From: Patellaria atrata CBS 101060 | Taxonomy: Eukaryota; Ascomycota; Dothideomycetes; Patellariales; Patellariaceae | DNA length: 64,000 nucleotides | NCBI GenBank assembly: GCA_010093705.1 | Contig: MU006103.1 | Span: forward strand, 416,221-480,220 | Direction: 5' to 3' | In this document: positions 21,638-34,114 of the stretch, piece after piece | Position numbering within the stretch: the stretch's first letter is position 1 | Layout: the number at the start of each line of letters is the position of its first letter | The notes under the pieces: generated by a model | What the model saw: only the letters and a program-made list of their open reading frames with translations | The model's database searches: none | What the model was told of the DNA's origin: nothing | Position numbers and translations under genes: made by a program

Positions 21638-24017
21638 CTTGCCGATTGTATGGAACGCTTGCCGTACGGTAGAACGGATTGAGTTTGTTAGAGAGTAGAA
21701 GATATGATGTGGTAATTTCGGGAAGGTGGTGAGGTGGAGTAGGTCCGTGATGTGTAGAAGGCTAGAAGGATAACGGTGGGGGGTGAGAGTTTCTACAGTA
21801 ACTTACAAGTGCACCTTACCCCAGACACAGGCCCCTTACCCCGCAACGGGCGGGGCCCCACAGCTTTTCCACCTTAGCTTTAGGTTGGATCTGAGCCTTC
21901 GGACTTTCAACACACAATATTACCTACACAACATCAAAACCGCCACCACCACCCAAAATAATAATACTGCGGCGTGGGATTCCATCTCCTCTTATCAAGT
22001 TTTCGAACCTAACCAGTCTACACTCTTCATCCTAAGGTATCTCCTCGGTACATGCCCTTATCGATAGAGCAGGCCGCATCGCCCATTGTTGAGTACAGAC
22101 GCTGTTTATCCCCACTGGCGAGTTATAGCATCTCGCTGAAACATTTGTAAATTCCAGACCTACGGCTCTTCAACAACTGACCAGAGCATTTCGAACAGAA
22201 TATCAGGTCTGACTAGATGCCGGTCATAGCTGTGTCAAACGTAAAGCATTCGACTCCATTCTATAGCAGAGATCAACAACGACAAAAAAGCACAAGCTGT
22301 TCAAACAATGCTTTGTCGAAAAACTTAACTCGATCTTTTTGTCTAATGTGTGTCAACTGCTCCAGAGCGAGGATGGAAGAAGAAAACATGAGCTAGGCGG
22401 CCAGCTCCGACTTTCAATGGTACTCTCTACCAGAATATCATTCGTTCAGTCGTTCTACCTAGCACAGTGTATACTGTGCCAGTGGGAATTACTGATAGCA
22501 TACAGACAAAGTAGGTAAATCTAGGCGAAGACATCTCTCCACCAAAGTTACCAACATACGGCCGTTCTGCCGGTACCTTTTTAATTTAATTTTAGCATGA
22601 GGCTAGCCGGGCATTCCCATCTGCGAATCTTATACCAACAGTGACGCTCGTGGGATGAAAAGAGCGAAATTGAGTTTATCACTCGCAGCAAAGTCTTATG
22701 TGCCTGCGATATCAAGCTAGCGCTGTAACAGTTATACTGACACCTGATATCATAGTAATCCTTTATAGGAAATAATGGTGCAGCCTCCCTAGAAGCATGT
22801 CCAATCCCCTCTTGCAGCACATGCACACAAACGCCGTGAAACGGTTTGGCATACAAGGATCATTAAGCTCCTGCTGTACAAAACATCTACCTGTGATCTA
22901 CTGTACAGTACCTATCCTGCTGGCATATCGCATGGCAAGTTCCTTTCTCTCTTACTGTGCCTCCAGTTTTACCTTTTCCATTAAGGTCCCAAAGTCTTCC
23001 AAGCTGGCACAGATATGCTCGCTCTCTTTCTATTCTAGCTCAAGTCGGACTCCCAAGCTCTCTAGCCAACTCTTGGTACTGCATAGTCGAAGCTCTTTAT
23101 ACTTGGGATGGTCGTAGACATTCTATAGAGACCCGGGAGATACATGCTTCATGTGGAAGGTAAGTGATTCGATCATGTCTGTGCGGCCTACTTTACGCCG
23201 TGTATTTGCCCCGAGGTCCATGACATCGGATTCGAGGTTTCAAACTCGTCCGGAACCGAAATTCAAGAACATCTTGAAAATCATTACTATGATATATCAT
23301 ACCTACGGGAGGATTATGTTTTTGTACTACCTTCTATCAGCTTATGACGAAATGATTAGAGTGATCAGTTACTCCAGCGGAAAGGTAATCGGTGTATGTT
23401 TCATCTGCGCTCGTGGTTTTTGGGTCCAGGCTATTAACGATCTATTCTGCTCTAAGTTAGTCCAATCTTTCGAAATACAGCTATTCAAGTTTCTATATCA
23501 TTATGCAAGGGTCCATACTTTTTCTCTTGGAAATGGTTCTAGCTGCAACTAGAACTACACTGCAAACTGGGTGTAAAATGCAAAGAGCGTGGGTCTTTCT
23601 GAGCTACCGGACTCAGCTTTACACTATGGCACGGATATTTCAGTTACACATACCACTGAAAACCTGGAGCATGACTGATTTCCCCGAAATCTGGAAAGGC
23701 AATATCTCGGTCTCATCGCATTCAGAGTTTGATGGTTCATGGTGGACTATTCGGTGAATAGGGAATTACATACAACAGCTCTTGTGTCCTGCCAAAGTTG
23801 GATACGATACCTTATGATTTGCAGATCGCCACTACGGAAGCGGCTGTATATGCATCGCAGGCGGAAGCAGGGACAGAGTCTTGGTAGCGATACCAGTTCC
23901 CTCATGATAAAGTTCTGGAATCCTATTCGAGGTTAAATATTTCATCTGCATGACCGCCGAGATATCCATCCAGCTCATGTGTCACCGTATTATGACTTTG
24001 CAAATAGTCTTGTTGTC
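21638..24017. other. Gene-poor stretch, 2.4 kb
   Basis: It should hold the promoter of the DJ-1-like gene at its left end. No frame here looks like a conserved protein. On the minus strand about 23115-22930, a frame reads like coding sequence but is broken by stop codons (see findings). No repeat family was recognised. Confidence 0.5.
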
Positions 24018-24025
24018 TATAAAAG
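24018..24025 (+). promoter_or_regulatory. TATA box of the secreted M15-like gene
   Basis: A perfect TATAAAAG lies 66 bp before the start codon at 24091, a normal spacing for a fungal TATA promoter with a short 5' leader. TATA promoters are common in strongly regulated genes. Confidence 0.6.
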
Positions 24026-24090
24026 ACCTGGATGCCTAGGACAAAAGATGAGTTTAGGATTTCCAAATTCAAACTTTAAGAACAAAGAAC

Positions 24091-24996
24091 ATGCAACTCA
24101 AATATTTTCTTCTCTCTACTCTTCTTGGTGGAGCCGCTAGGGCCGCCTTGAATGAGCCATGTTACGGATCAGGAGGCAGAGCTGGTACATTCCTATCCAA
24201 CACCTATGATTTCCAAGTCTTTCTCGCAATGACATAATAACTAATATGCCACAGGTGTCTGCGTTACGACAACTACTTGTTCTTCAGGCGGTGGTGTAAC
24301 TATCAACGGTGGTTGTCCAAGTGATCCAGCGAACGTAAAGTGCTGTAGCAAAGCTTCTTGTGGTGCCAGCCCCGGAAACTGTCGCTGGACCAGCGATTGT
24401 GGCGGCAGCTCCGTATCTAACCTCTGCCCTGGACCTGCTGGCTTCAAATGTTGCCAGTCGACTGCTACTGGTTTTGGAGGGTACGGTGCTCCAGCCATTC
24501 CGGCCGTCGGTGGTTGCAAAGCAGTAGCCGTCGATGGCGCTAGGAAGATTGTCAATGCCTGGCCTGGCCGTATCAGGCAAATCTACTGCACACGTGACTG
24601 CGCGTGCGGAAGTGGCTCTGACCATTGCTGTGGTAAAGCTACTGATATGATGTGCTCCGATGCTGGAGGTGTAAGTCTATATCAATTAGGTTTACTCTTG
24701 AATATTTGATTAGGGACTAATATACTGTATAGACTCCGACTATCTCAGGTCGTCAAATTGCCGAATGGGTTATGAACAACAGAGGTACTCTTAACCTCAA
24801 GTATGTAATTTGGGGCCAGCGTATCTGGAACCCTTCCCAGGATGCCGTGGCTCCATGGACTTCTTGGCGCGGTATGGAGGATAGAGGGGACGTTACTCAG
24901 AACCATTGGTAAGTTCCCAACTGGTACATTTCCTTGTGACTTCGTGGTAGTCTAATATCCAAATCTAGGGACCACGTCCACGTGAGCTACAACTAA
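24091..24996 (+). CDS. Secreted cysteine-rich M15-like (ARB_07466-type) metallopeptidase
   Basis: This gene is only visible after splicing. Exons 24091..24184, 24255..24670, 24733..24908 and 24969..24996 all have good GT/AG ends and matching phases, giving 237 residues. Residues 1-18 (MQLKYFLLSTLLGGAARA) are a signal peptide. There are 19 cysteines. The N-terminal half has two copies of a module, roughly C-x5-C-x(8-11)-CP-x(6)-KCC, of the sort found in fungal peptidoglycan hydrolases (from memory). The C-terminal half carries SDHCCGKATD (H155, D162), matching the M15 zinc motif SxHxxGxAxD, and DHVHVSYN with H231/H233, the last zinc-ligand region. Such domains resemble D-Ala-D-Ala carboxypeptidases, so attack on bacterial cell wall is an inference. 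The gene sits alone between gene-poor stretches behind a TATA box. Confidence 0.8.
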
Positions 24997-27900
24997 GCTC
25001 AACGGCCTAAATCAGGACGGCAAAAGGCAAGCCATGGACTGGACTGAATGGTTGACGATAGCCTTTCAACGGAGGACTGTACGGTGAAAACCGATATAGA
25101 CTCACTACGCTCGTTGCCACAGAACAGATTCACAATCCATAGGTTACGACTCTGTGGGGCTGAACTTTCCTTTCTCTCGTCTTCTTGAAAATTGAATATA
25201 GCAACGTAGTCACGGCCAATACAATAGTATATCTACAGAGAAGTCTTGATTCTTCCACCAACGTTAGTCGGTGATTAACCACAAAATATGGAGGTATAGA
25301 TGTACAGGGTTATCTAAGTAGTCAGCTATTTTGTATGAATCGATCAACTGTCTTTCAAAAACATTTACTTGGTGTTACGACATATGTGAACAACAGTGAC
25401 GATTTTATAATCCAATTGAATAAGGTATAATAGAGAGAACTGTAGGAGATGTCTGGGAAGCAGGAGGTATATAGTGCAATGAGGTCTGTATAAGCTTTCA
25501 CTCACCATCAAGGTCCTCCGGCTCTTCAGAATCATTCCGTTTTGGTATTCATCACCCATCGGGTGTGTGATCAGTAAGATCAATTTATGAGTATGGTTAT
25601 AATGGATACTGTTCGAAGTCTGAAATTGACATAGCATCAACATATAAAAGGTATGTATATGTGGAAGGGATAGTTACACTCGCGGTTGAGAGTGCGATGA
25701 TCGTGTATCAGCAAACAGACAGCAATCAGTGAAGAGGTATGTACTGGCAATATTAATCATTGTAACTGTTCGCTTTTAAACTTTTGAACTTTCCAATCCC
25801 TAGCCCCTATTCCAGTGAGGGTGTGAAAGAAATTTGGTCTGAAGATGGGGGCTTGTCAATGTGTGCATGTATTAAGACTTAGAAGTCTTCTCCGTCTCAC
25901 AGCTCAAGCACTACTTCTCTACAAGTGACTCTGGTAATTACTGTGTTCATTCAGGAGAGCGCCCTGTAATTCACAGGAAGTAGCCAGCCGAAAGTTATGC
26001 CAGTACTCCTCGCGAGGTTGATGAGACAAATAGATACTCATGGAATAGGACATCGTCTGAGTGAGAGCACCCACCCCTTCATTCGCAATGCGTGGTGATG
26101 GACCAGTTGATGCCTATCTCGACTTGTTAGTGGAGTGTTGAGACAAGTTGTTCCGTGCTTCACTGGAAAACCTTAAACTCACATGTTCTATAGACTCGTG
26201 AGGAGGCTCGTGTTGGACTTTATCTTGCTTCGATGGACCCCCTCTTGCAGAGCCGCTTGTAGATAGCTCTACCTTTGTAGAGAGACAGCTTTCCTAAGAC
26301 CGGTTTGCTAGTGTCAAAAGCTCGCTATCCCGTCCAAGGAAGTAGGGGGTCGTTACTCACGCAACCAGATTGGCGTGTCTGGAATTCATCACGGTTGTCC
26401 TCATGTCCCATCACCTTCCCCCTTTCTCCCTTAGTCGACGGAGTGGCACTTTTGTTGTTCATTCCTTCAATTAGGGGATACAGCTTGAGGTGTCAAAGTC
26501 CAGAGTATCAGCAACACGTCCGGATAGAGATATTAACCTGGGAAGATAATACACCCTCCCAATAATTTGCCACTCGAAGTCCATAGAGTCACGCATACGT
26601 GGATATGGTTCTGGGTTGGAGCTTATTCACAATACCTCCAGCGATGGAGTATTCAGATTGACACTTCATGCATGGCTAGCTCTTACTTTGTGGCGAGATT
26701 ACCTTCGACTCGGGAATCTTGCAAGCTTTCCACCGGCTTTCTGTTTCTAGTCAACGATACCGAGCATCAGAAAAGAGCAACCGCAAGCAGCTCGCCGACA
26801 TTGCTTCGACCTGAAGAACCGGCATCAATGATGCATCTTCTTGCTCGCGAAGAGATCCAGTGGGCGATGAGGCAGTGTCACATCTCATTATGCCACCTCA
26901 TTTGTCCATTTTCATAGTTTCCGTCTTAGGAGGTCCGCGGTTCCCTTCTACGCCTCGCGATGTTTTATGCACACCGCTATATTGACGAGACATTGTACTT
27001 AAAGGTCAAGAACACTATTCGCTGAGAGAAAATGGCGATAATCCTCATTCTCAAATTAGTGGCAACATTTTATATTAGGGCAGAGCTCGATTTCCAGCTG
27101 CAGTTACTGCAAAACATGTCTCAAAATATAGTCCCCTTGCTCAATGCTGCATACCATCCTGGTGCTCGGTTGAGCTTGAGAGATAAACGAGGATCTATTC
27201 TTTCTTAGTATTCAAATACATCTATAAGAGTAAGCGAAAAAAGGCAATCAACTTGGAGACGAATACCGTGGTTAGGAAGCAACTGAAGACTAATTAATTT
27301 CTGCTAGACAGATAGAACAGCTTTGACAATCAATCGCTAATTGGTATAGTATAAACCTCGTCACGTAAGCTGCGAGAGATGGTAGAAAATGAAGATGTGA
27401 TACATCATACGCGGGAAACATACAAGGCGCATTCAAACGCGAACCGTTTGCCTCATTCTTGAGAGAAGTGTTTCGCCACCGACTTGGACTTGGACAAGGA
27501 TATGTCCTGAGATATTTTCTGACGGAAAGGTTTCAGAAGCAAATGTAAAGAGACTCTTTGTACAGAGAGGTTATTGACCTTATTCTTTGCTCCCTTAACT
27601 TATCGATAGCATCCCGATCATACTCGTAGAATAGTTGATGTTAATAACAAATTCGGCCGTATCATGAGGATATATTCTCATATACGGACTATTTCTACCT
27701 CAGCCTTGAGTTATCAAGATAAGGATCAAGCAGCACGAGGTGCCTTATGGATTGTCGGGAGTGCACGTGGAGAACTTGTGTTAGGTTACTGTCCTCTGTT
27801 ATGTACGGATTATAATCTCAATGTGTCGTTCTAGGACTAGAACTGGTTCTAACCAGTTCAGGCAGACACTTGGACCATTCAACGTCAGCTCCACGGCAGT

Positions 27901-30900
27901 TTCCAAGAGCATCATATCACGTTGAACAGATCCTTCACTTGCTTTCTCATACAATCATATATCCATGTGCACATTATCAATATTACATACTCCTCTATCT
28001 GCTTGACCTGATTTTGTCTGATCGTACTGCACATCACCGTTTCTCCGTTACTGGTACCTCTCTCCCCACAAGGCTTAAGGGTACTTCCTAGAGTGGCGAG
28101 ATCTCTGCCCGAATGGCTTCCTCAGGACTTCTCATCCGCTTTACGGTTGGCGGATGGGAGGATGTTAATCACGTTAAAAGGTTCCTCTTTAGGTTTCTGC
28201 TGTCTCCAAACTTTCATCTGTATTCATTCTGTCAGCTCCCCGTTGATCATTCCGCCCATGGTACAACGGGTGTCCTGGACTAACTTGAAAGCTTTCTTTT
28301 TTTATGCTGTTTTTCCCTTCTGTATATCCTTCACTTGCTCCTTGATGAGCACCTCTATCCTCTTTCGCTCCCTTAGCTTCTGTACCAGCCATATTCAAAG
28401 TGGACCCTAGTGAGCTGTTCAGACCCATCAGCACATGTGAGAGTTGTTGGATATTCCAATCCAGTAATATAAATAACAATGGGGTCGACTTACTCAGGTT
28501 GAAGTAGGTGCGTTTTCGGGCAATACTAGCGTAGATCGACGGCGAATAAACCAGCATAGCTCGGAAAGAGGAAAAACTCAGCTTTTATACGATCTCTTTG
28601 GTGTCCCATTTGTTTTTCTATACCTTCACGTATACTTCATCTTACACCAAATGGCATTGGTGAAGAATTTTGTGGCTGTCTCGTCCAAGCGCATACGTTC
28701 CGCAAGCTCTATTTCACATCGTTTGGGATGTCTTTGTGGAATGCGAAAAGTTTGCACGTACACGGCCACCGCGGGTATGAGACACTGGTCCTTAGTAGGA
28801 GACAGGGATCAAGTATGCGTTATGGTAATTTTGGGATAATGTTGACCTATTCAACATATTACCGCTAAGAACGTCTCACCGGGACCACGTACTGTACACT
28901 CCAATACTGGTCTTCAGCTGTACGACCTTTGGGTTGTTGGTCCCGCCTAAGTCGGAGAGGACGAACCGAACCCCAAAGGCCTTAAGAAACTGGGGTAGGA
29001 GGCGACAATGAATCCGGTTTGGCTTGTTCCCCATCCGAATTCCTCACCCTCATCAAGCATCGCGTCAGGTTGGTCAAGGGATTATATCATACCGAGGTCC
29101 GAAGTCCGATCTTCCCGAAATGTGACTTCTATCTTGTCGTTAAATCTACTGATCATTGTGAGAGATAAGTACGTTTTACGAATGCTAGAGTCCGACGGTC
29201 GCTGTTGATTCCTCTTATGATAGATTTCAGTGTCAGCTTGACTCTGAAATCTACATCATTGAAAGAAGGTTGGTTGTCTATGCCGTGGCATGTTGAAAAG
29301 AAATGCTCAGTAATACTTGAGTTCCTTCCTCCCTATCTTTCTCATAAGCATAGGGTGCCACCATATCCGTGAACAAGGGGCAATACAAGTTTCACGGTCA
29401 ATGGATATCAACCCTTAAACTCACCCGAAAGAATCATTAATCGCAAGCACCGTTGAACGACTTAGCGAGAAATATTCTCAATATGCTCCCACACCAAGTT
29501 CCACTTACTATTCGGCTTGACACATGATCATATCAAAACTTGGTGTAGTGTCAGTTAAAGTCCGCTCAACCAATCTCATTCACTAGTTGCGAGAAGCAAC
29601 GTAATCCACGTTTCATAAATTTCGGGAAACTATCTCTTATCCTCTTCGGCGCTAAATGACTTTCCATAATACGATTTCTTAAGACATCTCTTAGTATAAG
29701 GTTTCCGCGAGGACTGTTCTACCAATTCCCCAGGTCATAGAGTAAAAGCGTCTTATTGTAGGAAGCTAAAGACTAGCAAGAATACGTTCTACTCGACAGC
29801 ACACCAACGAGTCTATGTCGGACATTCTAGGTCAGTCAGCCCCTTATCGAACACCGTGGTACCATCTTAACTGAGGGACTCAGCGCTTAAGAATCTAAGC
29901 TGTCACGAGCATGCTCATGGGTGGTATTTATCAGTCTAAGCTTCCGACAGCAACAAGTGTGCTACAGAGGCGCAAATTTCAGCTGGTAACGAATACTTAA
30001 CTGGAATTTGTTGTAGAAAACAGGTAGGGTTCCTCGCTGTTGGTAGTGTGGCTGCTCCCATATGTGTTGTGTGGTTGCTGATTGTAATGGTTTAATACCA
30101 TGTAAGGTAATTAGGTATTCAGTCTTCCTTGCAAACGACTCTGGTGTTGAACTAGCCGAAAAGGTCGCTGTGGACTGTTGTACCACGTCCTGATCGTGCC
30201 TCGTGCTCTCAAAAGGATGCACCGTAATCATAATACTCAGCTTCTAAATAATCTCAATAGGACCCGAGGGATCAAGACCTCTTTGTGAAAAAAATCTATC
30301 GTGTTAAGATATCTAGATTGGGCATCAGGTTTGTGGCATCAAACGATCTAACGCGGTCTAACTATAGCAAGGCTAACGAGAAGACAGCATGCCAAGTTGA
30401 TGCCTTAACGCCAGACGCCACAATCCATATTCCATCAATCTCTTCTTCAATTATGCGGAGATTGAATCTCTCGAGGCTTCGTCGATGATCTTGAGCAGTT
30501 TCGCAACCTTCATTTTTCCGGACAACTCTGCTCGCACCAGGACTCAGGACCTGAGCCTAGGACCCATTGTGAAAGGTGATAAGCTTTGATGAATCCATTC
30601 ATGGAAGCAACAGCAAAATGTGACATGTCAGAAATCCTGAGCCGTGGACACTCAAGGTCTGCTGTACAACAACCCCTTACTCGAAGCTAACGGGCACAAC
30701 TGATGAGTGTACGACCATCGTGAGTATTGAAAAATTCACACGAGCCCAATAAACAAATGTTCAACCCAATATCACCAGGAATGCGTTAGCCAATATGATA
30801 GGCAAGATGTCAAGGACCCAATTTCCGAATTGGACTATGTCAGAATCGCTTTCCGATATATTTTAACGCCCATCGTAACCTATCAGCAAGATGATTTAGT

Positions 30901-32374
30901 GGGACTCTCGGAGTCATATTACCTTCGTCGCTGTATCAATAGCAAGGAAGTGTCCTTCTTTCGGGAGCTGGTATCGGCTGCTGTCTGTCCTCTATTAATG
31001 GATCGAAGTGGATACACATCTTTACAATAAGTGAATACAGGAAGGCTTTTTAGACCATGTTTCACCAAAGTTGTTCAAATAACATATCATGAAGGATCTC
31101 CAAGTTGGAACATTACTATGATTCATCGTCTAGTCTATAAGTTTAGGATATTTCACTAGCTGACCCCTCAAACATCTATCTCCTAGTTGAAATCACACAT
31201 TATATGGAGACCAACCGGTAAGAGAGCACTATTACTCTTATTTTGAAACACTAGACCATTTCATTTTCGCTAGTCATCGCTTTCAGCTGTCGGCACTATC
31301 TTCCCCTTCGCCAGGGTACTTAGCCTACAGTGTGTTTCCATATAGAGGACATCTGACCTGAACTGTACATGCACGTAAGACTTAGCATAGATAGAATTCA
31401 ACTACACATCATTAATATATTCTGAGCGTACGAAAAGTCCGGGAGTCGCCAACTGGATCCAAAGAATGAATAATAGCGCCCAAACCCACAGGTAAGTCCA
31501 AAGCCCACCTTCCTTCCCCATGATGAGTAAGATACACCCTTAACAATTAGAACCTCTCACCTCAGAAAATGTTATTCGTCAAACCCACCACCTCTAGCAC
31601 GTCTCCCGCCTCCAGGAACTCCCAACATCAAGCTTCACAACGACAGAGCACGGCACCGCTCACCCGTCTAAAGACAGGCCTAGATGCAGAGACCCGTCAG
31701 AGGCAAAGATCCGCCCAGCCGCAGAGACCCGTAAGACGCAAAGACCCGTCGAACGACTCGGGCGTCAAGCTGTCACAGAAGGAAATACCCCGTCAACCTG
31801 AATACGCAAATTTAATCTCATCCCTCAAACCTTAACCTAGACCGGCAAACCCTGGATCTCCCTTAACACACCCTAGAAAGGGGGGCGGATACATACCTAC
31901 ATGTGTGATTAGACAACATATATACACGCTGCCCTAACTCTGCTTGTCATTTCTTCAGTATCAGCTTCTTTCATCGCCAATGGAAGGGTTCGTAAATTTT
32001 TATGACATGGGGTAGTGAGTTTCTAAGGCAGTCTTCTGTGATCACACCACCCTTCCTTTTATCTAAGTAATTGGAAAAAACGAGATCGGACTTCCTATTT
32101 GCTTCTTCCACTTCAGTGTACAGCCCCTTACTATACCATCAAGAGCCGCAACAGTAGGCCCCATATACGCACGTTAGAATCAAGTAGAACATTCAAGTGA
32201 TAGCCAACATAGAGACATTCAATTCGATTTAAACTCACATAACCCTCCAATCAATCGCCCTTTCGGCCGCGGAGCAAATCCACAGCGGCACACCAAGAAA
32301 CTAACCTACATTTTCCCGAGCTCATATCAACACCATTGACAATCCTCGACTGGGTCTGATACAATGCTGTTCGC
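24997..32374. other. Gene-poor stretch, 7.4 kb
   Basis: This is the largest stretch without a supported gene. All open frames are under about 125 codons and none shows a family signature. A TATA-led short frame (28189-28557, minus), a small frame with a perfect splice donor (31467-31835, plus) and an imperfect hairpin (28926-28979) are discussed as findings. Base composition looks similar to the other intergenic DNA by eye, with no obvious AT-rich RIP island, long terminal repeat or transposase. Confidence 0.5.
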
Positions 32375-34114
32375 CTAATACTCGCCTTCTTCTTCACCCT
32401 CCTCGATGCTGTCGCTGCTCACCTCCTCATAGTCCTTCTCCAGCGCCGCAAGGTCTTCTCTCGCTTCGCTAAACTCACCTTCCTCCATACCCTCACCGAC
32501 ATACCAGTGCACGAAAGCGCGCTTGCTGTACATGAGGTCAAACTTGTGATCAAGTCTGCTCCACGCTTCGGCGATTGCCGTAGTGTTGGACAGCATGCTG
32601 ACAGAGCGGTCGACGGGAGCAAGTTCGCCACCGGGAACGCGGACTGGCTTTTGGTAGTTGATGCCAAGCTTGAAGCCGGTAGGGCACCATTCGACCAGGT
32701 TGAAGGAAGCTTTAGCCTTGAGCGCGGCGACGGCAGCGTTGCAGTCGCGTGGAACGACATCACCTCGGTAGAGGAGGGCAACAGCCATGTACTTGCCGTT
32801 TCGGGGATCGCAGACGACCATCTGGTTGTGGGGCTCGAAGCCTGGATTTTTGTTAGCTACGACATTTTGGGCCGAGAATTGACGAAACATACATTGGAAA
32901 GTCAAATCGTGGACCTTGAAACTTTCATGGGAGCTCTTCTTGCTTGAGATGACAGGTGCGTAGCTTATTAAAGGATAATGGATACGAGGATAGGGGACTA
33001 AGTTTGTCTGAAACTCGTTCAAATCCACGTTGAGAGCGCCATCGAAGCGGAGACTAGACGTGATTGAGCTGACTACCTGGGCAATGAGCTGGTTGAGGTG
33101 AGCATAATCCGGACGTGGGATGTCGAGATTGCGGCGGCAAATATCATATACAGCTTCATTATCAACTAAAAAGGTGCAATCTGAGTTCTCGATGGTGCTG
33201 TGAGTGGACAGAACGGCATTGTAGGGCTCAACAACGGAGGTCGAAACGCGAGGAGCAGGGTAAACAGCGAATTCGAGCTTGGACTTCTTGCCATAGTCCG
33301 TAGAGAGACGCTCCAAGAGGAGTGCACCAAAACCGGAACCAGTGCCACCGCCAAAGGAGTGGAAAATCAGGAACCCTTGGAGAGAGGAGCAATTATCTAG
33401 TGATTATGAGTGATGCTTGATGCTGATTGATGTAGATATCATACGTACCGGCAACGCGACGGATGCGATCAATCACACTGTCAACCAGTTCTTTTCCAAT
33501 CGTGTAGTGACCACGAGCATCTGCAACCCCCGTCAGTTCCTTGTACATATCAACCCCTATTTTACTAACAATTGTTCGCAGCGTCCTCCTTGCCACTGAT
33601 GAGAAGCTCTGGGTGGAAAAGTTGACGATAGGAACCGGTGCGGATTTCATCAATAGGCTAGGTGGGATAATATTAGATCGGAAAGCGTCATATGTGTATC
33701 GGTACATGGCACTTACGGATGGGTCTAAGTCGACGAAGATAGAGCGAGGGACGTATTTTCCGCTTCCAGTCTCAGTGAAAAAGGTTCCGAGAGAACCACC
33801 ATCAACATCACTCAGTTCCGGATCAGGGCGTCCATCTGCTTTAAGACCGTGCTCGAGAAGATATCTGAAGTATGATTGTCAGTTTGGGCATTTTACAATG
33901 GGAGTCGATTTCCTTACAGCTCCCAAGCACTATTGCCTAATTGAGTTCCGGCCTGGCCGATGTGAAGGTGGCAGATCTATACATCGAAGCATTTTCATCA
34001 GCATTACATATCGTATAAGGACATCGAATGGCATGTTTATGCCTATTGCCGAATTGAACGCGTGAGAAACGCGGGGCAGAGAGGGTTAAGGTATCAACTC
34101 ACTTCACCCCGCAT
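32375..34114 (-). CDS. Alpha-tubulin
   Basis: Alpha subunit of the tubulin dimer that builds microtubules. Seven exons, complement(32375..32841, 32893..33396, 33449..33520, 33570..33657, 33717..33864, 33918..33976, 34103..34114), give 449 residues, exactly the usual size. All junctions restore conserved sequence: [60 protein letters not shown] and [20 protein letters not shown]. The GTP-binding motif GGGTGSG and the intermediate-domain [11 protein letters not shown]-type stretch (here [11 protein letters not shown]) are present. The C-terminus is acidic and ends EEGEY with the terminal tyrosine. The first coding exon is only 12 nt (MRGE). The last intron (32842-32892, 51 bp) lacks a stop and keeps frame. 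Fungi often have two alpha-tubulins; I cannot say which one this is. Confidence 0.97.

Noticed and set aside
23151-23552. 133-codon plus-strand frame in the gene-poor stretch
   Set aside because: Irregular composition, no domain, no splice context; consistent with chance in non-coding DNA.
24997-32374. RIP-mutated transposon island
   Set aside because: TpA/ApT counts in sampled lines (about 0.7-1.0) were not clearly abnormal and no AT-rich block, LTR or transposase was visible; local decay remains possible and is listed as a low-interest finding.
33541-34065. 174-codon plus-strand frame
   Set aside because: Antisense to alpha-tubulin exons and introns.
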